Shown here: positions 35,967-48,712 of the stretch, piece after piece
Layout: every line of letters begins with the position of its first letter
How positions within the stretch are numbered: position 1 is the first letter of the stretch
Assembly (NCBI GenBank): GCA_023105745.1
Contig: JALGQZ010000013.1
Span: 24,994,605-25,058,604 of the forward strand
From: Austropuccinia psidii
Taxonomy: Eukaryota > Basidiomycota > Pucciniomycetes > Pucciniales > Sphaerophragmiaceae
Direction of reading: 5' to 3'
Length of the DNA stretch: 64,000 nucleotides
Translations under genes and position numbers: made by a program
The notes under the pieces: generated by a model
Told to the model about the DNA's origin: nothing
Databases searched by the model: none
The model's input: the letters and a program-made list of their open reading frames with translations, nothing else

Positions 35967-37171
35967 TCTGTAAATTATAATTACAATAAAATAATAAAGA
36001 AGCTAAAATATTCATTAAATATATATTTCTTGAAATGATTTTCATATTCATTTAATATGGTGCTAAATTTTCATAAATAGGGCCTACTGGGTTTGTAGAA
36101 TTTCAATATGCTTGAAGGAAGCAAAAAGTATTATCAATATTACACTCTCATCCTTTCAAACTCAGTAAATCTCTCAATTTTAGAATAATTTTTCTTCAAT
36201 TATCTTGAAAAAATAAATTTTAGAGGCAAATTTAAGACTCAATCTGTTTCAGAAAGTTGGAAATAGTTTATACCTGCTAACCTTTCCTTTAGGGAAAGAA
36301 TTCTTTTATATGGATGCATTAGATTTTCAATAATTTAAAAGAATACTCTTACTAATCTCTAGAACATTTGTTTCTATGAAAAATACTCTTCTAGATGTAT
36401 TTTTGAACAATTTTCAAGCTATAAACCTCTACTTATCTATCTGTACTACTTCCAAGTGTGACTTTTCAACAAATATTTCAATTTAGATGGACAACTCAGG
36501 TTTTTTTGGTTTGATAAAATAATCACAGATAGTTTTAAGATCTTTTACCAGTTTCTTCATTACCTTAAGATAATATCATTATATTTATTTTTTATTTTGA
36601 TAATATCTGTCACTAATACTATTTGAAATAACTGGATTCAAAAAAGAACACTTCTCCCCCCCTACTATCAATACCATGCCTAAATCTTTTGATCATATTT
36701 TCTCCAAGGATTTGATTCATTTTTTCAATAAAAGAAAGATATTTTTGAAACTCCTTGACCTCAAACAAATAATTCAAATTTACTCATGTTCTCTTACTGA
36801 AATGTTGGTGCACTCAAAAACACCTGAAAGTTATTCCAAAATTTGGTTACTAAATTGATTATGGTATTTTTAATGGGCTGTATATCATAGAAAGTATAAT
36901 AAAGTATTTTTATAAAAATTAAACTCAATATTTTGAAAAAATTGGTTATTGCTTTATTTTTATTTATCAGATTCCTTAATTAAAATTCACAAATAAAGTG
37001 GTAAGTATCCTTTTTCTTAATTAGAATCTGATTATTTTCTATATTAATTGATCTTTCAGCTGTAATAAAGTAAATTTGAATATTTAACCCAAGTATAAAG
37101 AGCTTCTCCAATATATTGTCACAAAATTCCTTTTTATTCTCCCCTCCCCTTCAAATAATCTCGCATATATT
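35967..37171. other. AT-rich sequence, nothing recognised
   Basis: This lies between two solo LTRs. The open frame at 36676-36858 is short and unremarkable, and I can assign no feature. Confidence 0.45.
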
Positions 37172-38749
37172 ATGGATGTAAGATTTGACTATGGAAAAAT
37201 AAGTAAGATCTACTAATATTTTACTCATTTTACCCTAAATGTCTTAATAATAATGAATAATAAGAGTTTAAATAATCACAGTAATAAAATACTATTTTAA
37301 TTGTGGTGGAAACTCCATTCTAGTATTAATTTATATTACAAAAATAATGTCATTAAATCAATATATTGATAATTTTATGCTTGATATATCTTGGAAAATT
37401 GTTATTGTTACCAAAAAATAATAGTTTCATAACAAGGATTTTTTCTTGACAAAATGGAAATTTATAACTATAATATTACTAATATTTAAGCTATAAGTTA
37501 ATATAAGTACTATTTACATTGAAAAGGGAAGGTTTTATAAAGAAATTAAGAGAAAAATACTATTATAACATAAAAATAACCTACTTTTCACACTTAATAT
37601 AATACTTTTAAATTATTTCACACCTAAAGAAGCAATTAAAACCCATTTAAAACGCAATTAAAATGAAAACAAAGATATATACAACTTTTACTATTTTTAT
37701 TTTTATTTAGAGAATTCAAGAGAATTTAGAAAATATTAATATAATAACCAAATATTTAGTGATTATTACATCAGTATTAAGCCTTTCTCTCTCATTATTG
37801 TGCAATATTTCAGAGTTATCACTATATCTTCAATTTTTTGACATAATAAGCTTGGAAAATCATTCAATTTTGTTTATTAAGGTAGTTTTCATAATTAAAT
37901 ACCAAGATCCATTAGTTGTATCTCTTATTCAACTATTAAGCTTAAATTAACATTACAGTTAAAGATCAAAAATGATCCATTTTATTCTTTAACTTTAATC
38001 ATTAATACCTTTTATTTTTTTCCTGAAAATGAAATTCAGGGGATTAATTCTAATATTTTGAAATCTCCTTATTAAGGTTCCAAGCGTATTTTCCTACATA
38101 ATAAAAAGTCCATTTTTGATTATTTTTCTTGTGAGTCATCTTTTCTGTTGAAATTTACTATTTCAAAATTTGAAACATGATTTCATTGGGTTATACCTTG
38201 AATATCATGAGAAATGTTATCTCATGAATCATTTATTGGCTATTAGAATCTGAATATTCACTTTTTTTAAGTTTGGGAAGCTGATATTACTATTTTTGAT
38301 CAATTTGTCTTTATGATCCAATATTTTATTAATAAATTGTGAAATAACTCTTATAGCTCTATTTCTAAAGTTATTTTGTGGTGAGTTTAATCTTGGATAT
38401 TTTCTTCATCATTTATATTTCAAATGTTATTAGCTAAAAACCATAAATATATGCACTGATCATAAAAGTGCATATATCCAGGTATCTCAGTAAGTATTGT
38501 GTATATATATATAGCATCAAGGGATCAAATATATGTATTTTTGATTGGGGATCTCATTGGTGTAATTTATTTCACATTTTTATCCATTGGTCCCTGAGAT
38601 AATAAATTTTTTATACCTTTTCATGGCATTTCTACTTATTTTATTGGAATTTTGGTAATTGATTTTTAATGAAGATTATTAAAATAGGCTTTATGCTTTA
38701 TTTATGACCTTTTTTGGATATTTTTCATATCATATAGGCTCACAATTGA
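37172..38749 (-). mobile_element. Solo LTR (family beta) with ATGGA/ATTGA target duplication
   Basis: The LTR proper is 37177-38744 (1568 bp), minus orientation. Its reverse complement starts TGTGAGCCTATATG and follows the LTR of element D landmark by landmark: AAAAAAGGTCA, a GGCATAAATTCTTG-like block, TATCTCAG with ACCAATGG, AAAAGATGA, and TTTACTCATT near the end, finishing CTTACA for the family CTCACA. The 5-bp flanks ATGGA (37172-37176) and ATTGA (38745-38749) differ at one base, as expected for an old duplication. It is shorter than the LTR of D by several internal deletions. Confidence 0.8.
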
Positions 38750-41700
38750 TATTTAATCAACACAGGACTTGATAAAACATAATGAAGAGTGAAATTGAAT
38801 CAAAAAATGTCAGTTAGGATAATTCAAATAGCCTTCACATCAATAATTGATCAAAATTAAGCTTTTGATTTGCTAATATTTCCTCCTCCACAAGATTAAT
38901 TTTATGTTAGCCTTGAGGTATGTTTTATGTACTCAAATAATCCATAATTAACTCCAAATACTTGCTTTAATATTCAAAACCCATAATTCATTTGCATATT
39001 CAAAATTTATCATTTTGTACAAAGTAAAGTATGTATAAGATCTTTTTCAGTAAGTCCATGGATTCAATACTATATTTGGATTCCACAGCAATATTTACCT
39101 AGGGTAAGTACATGAGATGAATCAGAATTAATTACCTCTATTAGGTGTAAATACATAAAATACTTCAACTCCTCACCATTAATACCACATAGAGGATTTG
39201 TGAAAATTTTGATTTCTTTTCATTTTTATGCAAAGATAATGGAATTATAACAACTCTCATATCAAATATACACTAAAATAGTGTTTTATATTTTTTTGAG
39301 ACTTAAAAATACTTTAATTTCAAAGAAAGTATTTTGAAACCCATAGTGGATATCAATATTCAAGACTGATGTACTATTTTGATGTAAAAAAAAGGCAAGG
39401 GGAACAAAAGACATCAAAGAGATCCAGGGTACCCATCTTCTGTGTCCTCTGAGCCATATCAAGCTTGGTATCTTGGATAAATGGCTTACTATTTCCTAAA
39501 TAAGTCTTTTTAAATATTTCTGTAACCTTATTTCTGATTCTAAGTCTCATTGAATCATGAGGGAATAACCAATAATCTGCTGCTATTTTGATGTGACAAG
39601 GAGTTGATAAGAACCTCTGACTCCTTTAAGAATTTCTATTCTTAATTATTTGAGATTTAAAATCCAAAAATACTTACTTAGAGCCACTTTTGGACTATTA
39701 TCCATGGAATTATCTCATGGAAACATGTTTTCACTATGCTATTTGCCTGAACCACATAAAAAATTAGAGAAAATTTCAAAAATTCATCAAAAATACATAT
39801 ATTGAAAAATCTCTCTGAAGCTTTCAGTACTAATGGAGAGTGGAGGGATACACATTAAATCTAAAATTAAGAATAACTTAATAATCTCAATTTAAAGTCT
39901 TACCTACAGGGCATTTTTCATGAGTCCAATGGAAACACTAGATATTAAAATCCACATAGAATCAAATAATTAAGTAATGGTGATAATCTTAGATGAAAAA
40001 AAGTGATGTAAACATGAATTTAAATAAGGAAGATGGTTTCTCATCTTTTGTATTTTGATTTGACTTCTTTGAATTCCTCTGTGACTTTTTATAGATCTGA
40101 AAGAAGCCCACAATTTCTGTTTTTTGCCAATAATTATTTCATCATCACTTCAATATTGTGAATTTCTACTGGTATACCATTCCAAGTTATTGTGAAAGTA
40201 TTCCTAATAATTTTAATAATCTTATTATTAAAAGTATTTGTAATCAAAAATATTTCTTTCAATTTTGATAATATTTTAATACTCAAATTTTACATTACTT
40301 CAATTTCTTAATCATTGTTGTAAATCCATTATTTTCCTTTTAAGCTTACTCAAAAAAATTCAGCTTTCTAATTCTAAATTTTTTAAAGGTTTTGACTATA
40401 CATTTGCTTATTTTCATTTATTTTTAGAATTTTTTTTCTTCATTTTGAGTTTATATATATTTTCTATGATCAATATCAAAAATAAGTAATTTTAAAAATT
40501 CTTTTCATACTTAATTTCTATTTATAATATTCTTTTTATAATAATCCTTCACAATTATTTTCATTCTATATATCTCTCTTATGAAATGGAGGCCTTTTTT
40601 CATTATTATTCAATTTGGTAGAGAAATATTAGCCTTTCCATGATATTTTTGGTAAGATATTTTGTAAATGGGATAATTACTTTATATAACCATTAAGTAT
40701 TTTTAATTTCTTATTTGAAATAATGCATTATATCCTATAGTCAAGAATTTTATATTTTAAACTTCCAATTAATCAAAATATCAAATCTTATGATTATAAC
40801 AAAATTTTATTTTATTAAACTGATTTTTTTATGACATTAATAGAACAATAGTTAAATTTAACTATTTCTTTCATATAAAAACCTTAAATTTTACATACTT
40901 CATATTTTTTATGATAATTTAAAAAAAAATCTTTTTTTGACAACTTTTTTATTAATTGTAAACTCAGTAAATAAAAATATTTCTTGAAAGAGTTAGAAGA
41001 TAAAAAAAATTCATTCATTCAATTTGACGAAATTTAGATCAAATTATAAGAGATAATGAAATTCATAACATAAATGTTCCAATTTATGCTTTTTTTTATT
41101 TTAACTTAATTTTTTTAAAAAAAAGATAGTTTTATTTTATATTATCAAGTATCAAAATATTTGAAATTTGAATTTCAATTAATTAATTAATTAATTATAA
41201 AATAGATTATATCATAATGAGTTTCATTTTTTTTGAAATAAAAAAATAGATTGGATTACAAAATTTTAGGCTGGTAAATTATAATCAGAACTATAATAAT
41301 TATAAGAATATGAAGCTCAAATTGCCATCTTCTTATAATTACATCCTTAAGTTATCCTAGTAGAATCATGAAGAAAAAAAATCATTTGTTTCTTAATTTG
41401 AATATCTTGATACATGGCTTAAGAATTTAATTTGAATAACTGATCAATATTAACTTTAAATAATTCAATCAAATCTTCTTTCTTATGAATTTCCTATAAA
41501 TTATTATTATTATTAGTTTTATCATTGATAAACAGAATATTTATTCACTCATGAACTCTTCATTTTATCAATTTTTTTCTTTTTGGGAAAAAAAATAGCC
41601 TATTTATGATCAATTTGTTTAATATTTTATTAAGAAAAAATGAATAATTTTAATTCTATTTATTTAATTTAGAGCTTTCAAAATTTATATTTTTTTATAA

Positions 41701-42004
41701 AGAAAAAAATTAAACAGTTAAATCCATATTTTTTTTGAATATTGGAAAAAAAAATCAATTTTCAATTGGTTCTTAGAGATAATTTATTAGATTATCAATT
41801 CAAGTCAATTTATAGTTTAATAACTAGAATTATTTTTATTTAACTATTAAAAAAATATTAAGATTTATAGTTTTACATTTATTTAGAATAGGAATTCAAA
41901 ATTATGGAAGAACATTAATTGATTTAATAATATTGTAAATTAATTTAAGAAAAACAAACACTATTATAATGAGTAAAATTATAAAAGAGCTTATAAAAAT
42001 ATGC

Positions 42005-42025
42005 ATATATATATATATATATATT
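42005..42025. repeat. (AT)n microsatellite
   Basis: An uninterrupted run of alternating A and T, about ten units. A similar interrupted tract lies at 44412-44443, and another at about 47037-47056. Confidence 0.9.
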
Positions 42026-43916
42026 CATTTATTTATTTATTAATTTTGAAAGATGAAAAGCAATCTTATATTATTAGACTAATTTTATCATATTTATGAG
42101 TATATCAATTTTTATCTATTATATATACTAGAGCTAGAGAAGATGGCGTGGATTATTTATTTCAAAACAAACTCACATTAAAAGCTACTTTACAGTCCTC
42201 TTTATAGCTATATGAATCTTTCTTAATTTTCCAATACTAAAATATTAAAATTAGTTAGATAAAAAGTATTTTATTTCACCAAAACGAATTAAATCTTGAA
42301 TTTGAAGTTCTTCTTTATTAATTGAAACTAATATTTAAAAAGATATTCAAAAAAATATACTTTTGTATTAATTGTTTTAAATTTAAAATTCCAAAATAAG
42401 GGTAATGCCTTTTTTTCGATTTAATCAATAAATAATAAAATTCTTTTTCATCCATTGTTCTTTTTTTAACCAATTCAAAAATATCCTCTTGATAAAACTT
42501 TTTATTCCTTTCTTCAATTTAAATACTTGAAAATTCTTCATCCTTTAAATTGGAATGTAAGTTTTTTTATATACTTTTTTCTTTGTAATCCTTTCATTTA
42601 GTATTCTTTATTCACTTAAAAATGAACATCAATCAATTGATTTTCTTTAATTTTAAACCTCAATATATATTTTATCAATTACTATTTCAATATCAAGCTG
42701 ACTTTTTTTTTATCAAAAAAAAAAAAACATAATCAATCAATTAAAAGTTAAGAGCTAGATTTATAATTAAATAAATTAGGTAATTGTGATTTCAAAATCC
42801 ATTAATTAAGAAGAATCTGAACACAAACAAAGATTTTTTAATTTTCTTGCATAAAAAGCACTTTATTTTATTACTTTTAGATAGAATTGAAACAAAAAAA
42901 CTCTGTTACATTTAAATTGATTGTTTAAATTAAAAAGGAAAAAGAAATCTTTTCTAATTTAGAACAAAAAAAAATTATTATAATGATTTTTGTAATTAAA
43001 ATCTTAAATACACAAAAAAAAAAAAATATGTTTTAACTATTCCCTTTCTAATGATTAATATAAAAATATTTTTTTTTTGATTTTACAAATTTAAATTAAA
43101 CTTGATTGATACAAAAAATAACTTGATTAAAAAAAAATAAAAAACTTGAAATTTTTCATTTTTTTTATTTTGTTTCTACTATTTAATATTGAAAGGAAAA
43201 GAATTAGTATTATTATTTTTTTATTTAAATCACTTACACCGTAAAAATAAAAAGCTTTTTTTTTAAGTATTTTCATTTTTATTTTTCTAAATTTTCATTT
43301 ATAAGGAAATTTTAAACAAAAAAGGCAATTCAAAAAAATATTTTTATTGATTTATTTATTTATTTAAAAAATTTAATTAATATCAAATAAAATTTAATTT
43401 CAAAATAATTAATTATGTTTATTTTTTTTTATTCTTTTTTATATCTTTATATTTATTTTTCAAAAACAAAAGAAAATATTATCAAAAAATTTTATTAAAA
43501 ATTTAATAAAATAGAATTATTATTTTTTTTTAATTATAAATAAAAAAATATCAATTTTTTGATTTTTTTCTTGAATTAAATTTTAATATTAAATGAATAT
43601 AAATTTGAATTATTAATCCTTTTTTATTAATTTTATTTAAACTCAAAAAATAAAAATAAGAGGAAACAAAAAAAATTATCATTTCAATATAAAAAAAGAA
43701 AAATTCAATTTTAAATTAAAAAGAAAAAAAACAACAGGTAGCTTTATTCTTAAATGGAAAACTAAAAGAGAAACTGATTTAATTCAAACCAAAAAAAAAA
43801 GAACCTTTTTCTTTTTTGAAAAAAAATTATTTAATTAAAAAAATTCCAAATTTTTAGAATTTCTATTAAAATAATATTTTATATTATTCTGATTTATTTA
43901 TTTTCCTTTTTTAATA

Positions 43917-43921
43917 AAAAA

Positions 43922-43992
<71 letters not shown>

Positions 43993-44037
43993 ACAAATAA
44001 GTAAATAAATAATTAAATAATTAAATAAATAAGTAAA
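43917..44037. repeat. (AAAT)n microsatellite
   Basis: Pure AAAT units run from 43917 to about 43992 (roughly 19 units), then become imperfect (AAAC, AAGT and AATT variants) to about 44037. Confidence 0.95.
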
Positions 44038-44190
44038 GGGGTTAAATTGAATTTTTATCTCATACCTTTTTTTTAAAAAAAAAAATCATCAATTAATTAT
44101 TATCTTCCAAGAAAAAAAATTTTTTTATTTCCAAAAACAAAACAAAAAAAGTTAATATTCTATTATTTTTTATTTTTTATCTTTTATTTA

Positions 44191-44260
44191 TAATTATAAT
44201 TATTATTATTATTATAATTATTATTATTATAATTATTATTATTATTATTATTATTATATT
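44191..44260. repeat. (ATT)n microsatellite, interrupted
   Basis: ATT units in three blocks are separated by TAATT interruptions. Confidence 0.9.
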
Positions 44261-44412
44261 TATTTTTATTTAATTATTTATTAATTAGCTTTAATTTTTT
44301 TTAATTTATTAAGATAAAAAAAAATTAATTAATTAATTTTATTCTTAAAATCCAAAAAAAAAAAATTGAATTTCATTTTATTTTTAATATATTAATTCAA
44401 TTCTAATCATTT

Positions 44413-44444
<32 letters not shown>

Positions 44445-44608
44445 TAAAATTATTATAGATATAGTTAAAAAAATAAAAAAAGAATCTTTTATTTTATTTT
44501 AAGTTTTTTAAAATTAAAAGAAAATATTTTTATAAATTTAATTATTAATTTTATAATTTTCTATTTAAAATTTTTAAAAATTAAATATTCAGACCCTTTT
44601 TTTTTCAG

Positions 44609-44637
<29 letters not shown>
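44609..44637. repeat. A homopolymer run (29 bases)
   Basis: An uninterrupted A run. Others of at least 20 bases are the T run at 46586-46606, the A run at 46675-46701 and the A run at 46839-46859. No adjacent non-LTR retrotransposon reading frame was seen, so these are not clear poly(A) tails. Confidence 0.9.
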
Positions 44638-44640
<3 letters not shown>

Positions 44641-44864
44641 TTCACATTGACTTTTTTTTTTCAAAATTTCACTTTCTTTTTCTTAAAATAATTAAGAAAA
44701 TTTTCAATTCATTGTTTTTAATTTTTAAAAATTGAGTATTATATCAAATTGATTATATTTCAAAAAAGAGGGGAAAAAAATCACAACTAAGTGGAAAATT
44801 TCCAGAAATAAACCATATTACAAAAACAGTATGAGGTAGTTTTTCTGTCATCTTGTGGGAATTC

Positions 44865-45675
44865 CATTGTAATTAATAACTTTCTGCATTTGAGTATGCA
44901 TACCAAGCAGAAGCTTTTCAAAAAATGCTGGAAGAGCTCTTTCCATTCCATCTAAATGGAAGCTTTTAACAAATCCATTGTGTGGGGATTATTATTATTG
45001 TTAACTTTTGTCTTGATTTTTTTACACTTATTCTTGATTGGGGGAGTGGTCTGGCAAGGGAATTTTATCAATCTTATTGGTCACACACCATTAATTTGAC
45101 ATCCAGGCTTTGTTAATCAGAGCTCCATGTTCCATCCTTGCTATGCATTCTTGGTTATAAATATATGGGAATCCACCATGAAACCGTAAAAATGTTGGAG
45201 TTGTGGTTTCCAAGATTTGTGAATAAAGATTTCAGAAGTTTTGTTTCCATCTAAAAATACTAGAAGACATTTTGTCCTGCTTATGAATGCACCCCAGACC
45301 ATAATTGATTGTTGGACTTAAAAATGATTAACTTGAAGATCTTCAAACATATGATTTTCTAGATTTGTGCATCAAACCTGTACTCAATCACATTTTTTCT
45401 CCAATTAAAAGGATGATTCATCAGTCAACATTATTCAGGCTCACTTATGTATCATCAAATGGCCAATCTGGTGGGTGAATTTCAATTTCCTTCCAAAATC
45501 CAAGGCTCACTGGTATGGTTTTTTTGGGTAAATAGATGATGATTTATCAAGATCATAAATTTCATTGCTGATGGTGCAATGAATCACATCCTTTTGGAAT
45601 TTCCTGTGAGATTTTTTTTTTAGGATTGCTTAACTCTTTTTGATTATGATCCTTTCCAATTTTGACAGTATTCAT
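44865..45675 (-). pseudogene. Tc1/mariner transposase relic
   Basis: The minus strand, across several frames, shows SQEIPKGCDS with an adjacent HCTISNEIYDL (N-terminal region), LTDESSF for the first catalytic Asp (about 45405-45425), MVWGAFIS, FLDGNKTSEIF and YGFMVDSHIFI in the middle. LPDHSPN then KNKCKKIKTKV stands where the family has the HSPDLNPIEN-x-W motif (about 45010-45070). It belongs to a different lineage from the three elements to its right. Stops and frameshifts are frequent. I could not fix its terminal inverted repeats. It would have been the DDE recombinase that cuts and pastes at TA. Confidence 0.75.
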
Positions 45676-46670
45676 TAAGGCTTCTTCCCATGGGAATTCA
45701 CTGGCCCTCAGGCCATCCCACTCCCTGCCCCGGCCAGAAATTTAGTTTTTTTTTCCTTTTTTTTTAACACCAAGTCCATCCCAGAAGTGAGAATAGGGTA
45801 AAACCTGTAAAAAAAATAATAAAAAAACTGGAAAAATTTACTTATTGCCTTAGGTGACAAATGTACAGTACAGGACACACACCTCACAGCATAGCTGTAC
45901 TGTTTAGCTACAACAACAAAAATAAAGAGCTAAAAGTGCAAGCCTTCTATGATGCTTTTCAACATACAGGGTCTTCATTGACTCTTGAAGCTTATATCAA
46001 GCCCTTCCTGGTCTGGGATTAGGGGTTTTTTTAACAGAAGGCCTCCTGGTCACCTGGACTCAAAAGCCTCTCCAATTGGGATTCCTCAAAATTTTGGGTT
46101 TGAGTTTGACCCTTAGTCTTCATTATTGATAAGTTTTGGTTTTTTCACACAGATTAAACAATTTCAAAATTTTCTGATTTTATTTTATACAGTTGATTTT
46201 GGATTCTCAACTCATAGATAAATTTGTCAGATAGATAGGTTGGTATTCCATATACCAACAATATGGCTCCACTTCTCTAACCCAAAGTATTTGGGCATGA
46301 CAATTGAATGAAGGAAATTCCTTAAAAATTGAAAAAAAAAATTAAAATGACAACCAAATCAGTTTCTAAAATTAAAGTAATGAATATTTTAGGTTTAAAG
46401 ACATAACAAAAACCAATAAAACCTAACCCTTCAAAAATAAATTAAAACCAAAAAAAGTTTATAATAAACTTATCAGTTAAAGTTTTGATTAAGAAAGAAA
46501 AAGAAAAAAAGTTTAATTTAATCTAAATTATATTAATTAATTATGATTGAAATAAAAAAAAAAATATTTTTGAAAAAAAAATTAATTTTTTTTTTTTTTT
46601 TTTTTTGGAAAATGTAAGAAAATAAAAAATAAAATAAAAAATTGAGAAAGATAAATTGACATATAAGATT

Positions 46671-46701
<31 letters not shown>

Positions 46702-46797
46702 TTCTTAAAAACAAAACAAAATGGATTGAGTTCAGCCTTAATTCTTTATATTTATACAGAAAGTTTCCAAATACATGTTTCAGTGAGCTTTACAGTA
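45676..46797. other. Non-coding stretch between Tc1-type elements
   Basis: It holds an AT-rich spacer, GTACAGTACAGG words near 45868, T and A homopolymers, and at 46757-46797 an inverted-repeat-like end (AAGTTTCCAAATACATGTTTC) facing the start of the next element. No gene is visible. Confidence 0.45.
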
Positions 46798-48309
46798 AAG
46801 TGAACCAAAGTATATATTTGGAAACTTTTGTTTTTTTCAAAAAAAAAAAAAAAAAAAAATACAGGATTGAATTGACCCCTGTATTTTTCTTTATTTTTAA
46901 GAAAAAGGATCAAAATTTTATTGAAAAAATTATTTATAAAAATAAAATTTGAATTGTTTTTGATATAATAGATCCTTATTAATTAAACTTTTTCGTAAAA
47001 AATAGACTATCAATATTATTTTTGCTATAAATAATAATATATATATATATATATATTTTAACTAGGAAAAGAAGAAAAAAAGAAAAAAAATAAGAATTTT
47101 CCATTAATTTTTGGCTTAAAAGCAAAGGATAAAGAACCTACCATCCGGTAGGACCTCCATTATGATAAATTAAAAATTGAACACATTCATGAATTTTGAA
47201 GAGGAGGTCCATAAGGAATTGTGCAGGAAGGTCATTCCATGCACCAAAAATGGCCACTTGCAATTCTTCAATTGTGCAGGGGTTGTAGTGCTTGATGATT
47301 GATTATTTCATCTTGGGCCAAAAGTTTTCAATGGAGTTGATCTCTGGAGAGTTTTCTAGCTAAGGGAGATTTGCAATTGCATTGGCCTTGTGCCACTTTT
47401 TTGACAGCCAAGCGGTATGAATGAGGCCCTGTCTTCCATCATGGCAATATGTTTATGACCTTGAATATATTTGAAATTGGACATATGATTGAAGAATGGG
47501 AGGAGAGTGGGTTTGTAGACTTGCTTGATGAATGCCACTGCATTGAGCAGCCCATTCAGGAACACAAGTCATCCCTTGGTGGCCCCATTGATTTGGACTC
47601 CATAGATTAAATTTCTGCATTAATACCAAGCAATGAACAAAATCAAGTTTCTTTAGGTAGGGGACCTTGGTGCCACACACAATCATTTGCCAATATTCTG
47701 GATTTCTTTGCTGAAATTATGACTCAATATTGCCTTTGGAATTGTATCCACCAATTTGGCAAGTGTGGCTCATTTGTGGTCTACTAGATATACATCAAGG
47801 TCTGCATGATTATTTTCATCCAAAATCATCTTCCAACCAGGCTTGTCAAGGTTCTTGCAGTGACCTCATTGCTTGTATCAATTGATTATACCCAAAACGG
47901 TGGACTTTTCCACATTGGTTGCATTGGAGATACCTCTAATAGATACTCTTGCTTCGCTCATACCAATCATCTGTTCTCTCATTTCAACATCAACATAAGG
48001 GGTCATTAATTCATTTTACAGCAATACAATGAATCAAACAAAAAAATTAGCAATATGGAAAACTTACAAATAGAAATTGCTTACAATTATTATTAAAAGT
48101 GATCGCCTGGGAAAAAGAAAATAAAATAACAAATGAAGAGGGACCAAATATAAAAGGAAAATGAGGGAAAAAAATAAAAATCAACATAAAGAAAAGTAGG
48201 ACGAGTGAAAAATGAGGAGTTCAAAAAAATTTGAGCAAAAGCAATTGAAAAGCATCATGCGCATTGTATCCGTGCAGGTTATGATCCAAATATATGCTTC
48301 AGGCCACTA
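46798..48309 (-). mobile_element. Tc1/mariner element T1
   Basis: The left end AAGTGAACCAAAGTATATATT and the right end (reverse complement TAGTGGCCTGAAGCATATAT) correspond to the 28-bp terminal inverted repeat of element T2, with mutations. TA precedes the left end (46796-46797); on the right TA has decayed to AA. Inside is a minus-strand transposase (47138-48006). Between its stop and the 3' terminus is a hairpin (46856-46887) also present in T2. Length is 1512 bp, normal for the superfamily. Confidence 0.8.
47138..48006 (-). pseudogene. Tc1/mariner transposase of T1 (frameshifted)
   Basis: It starts at an ATG (48006-48004, followed by TPYVDVEMREQM) with a helix-turn-helix N-terminus that includes SIRGISNATNVEKSTV. 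The best preserved part is 47356-47565, FLNGLLNAVAFIKQVYKPTL and IAMMEDRASFI, parallel to T2. The Asp in the IAMMED block is kept. Frameshifts split the frame several times, and the end reads to the TAG at 47138-47140. In life it binds the terminal repeats and excises and integrates the element at TA. Confidence 0.8.
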
Positions 48310-48323
48310 AATGTACAGTACTG

Positions 48324-48712
48324 TACATACTATAATCTTAATAATAACTAATTGATAAAATTTATATTAAGAATTTATAGAATTTCAAAATGATTTAACA
48401 AGTCTTAATTATTTATTATTTAATTCATAAGCCATAGGGAATAGTTTACTAGACTTATCTCTTGAAATGATAGTAATAAGACTGTATCTTTATATCATAA
48501 TCATTTTAATACTAAATTAACTTCATAAATCAGGTTAAAAAATTTAAATATTTCATATAAAAAATAACTTGTATTATATGCCATTATTTTGAGAATTCCA
48601 AGTGTTATTTGTGATCCTAGTTATACCTTTAAATAGAATAAATTGGATTTAGAATTTCAATAACAATAATAATGATATTTCTTTTTAGGTCTACTGTGCT
48701 TTACTGTTTGTA
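48324..48712 (+). repeat. Tandem unit R1 (non-coding), copy of 52016-52441
   Basis: It starts TACATACTATAATC and runs to TTTACTGTTTGTA. It aligns with 52016-52441 at about nine bases in ten by eye, over the whole length. Its final TACAGTA tract is interrupted by T3 and T2; the missing tail appears as the 20 bases 50309-50328. No reading frame is visible. Confidence 0.85.

Larger units (their letters stand above)
38750..44860. other. Extremely AT-rich gene desert
   Basis: I recognise no gene or transposon here. From about 40.4 kb the sequence becomes almost pure A/T, with long A and T runs and TTAA, ATT, AT and AAAT simple repeats. Open frames are absent because stop codons are so dense. Confidence 0.55.

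Noticed and set aside
44609..46859. A runs as poly(A) tails of LINE or SINE retroposons
   Set aside because: No upstream reverse transcriptase or RNA-gene-like sequence and no flanking duplications seen. The surroundings are generally homopolymer-rich.
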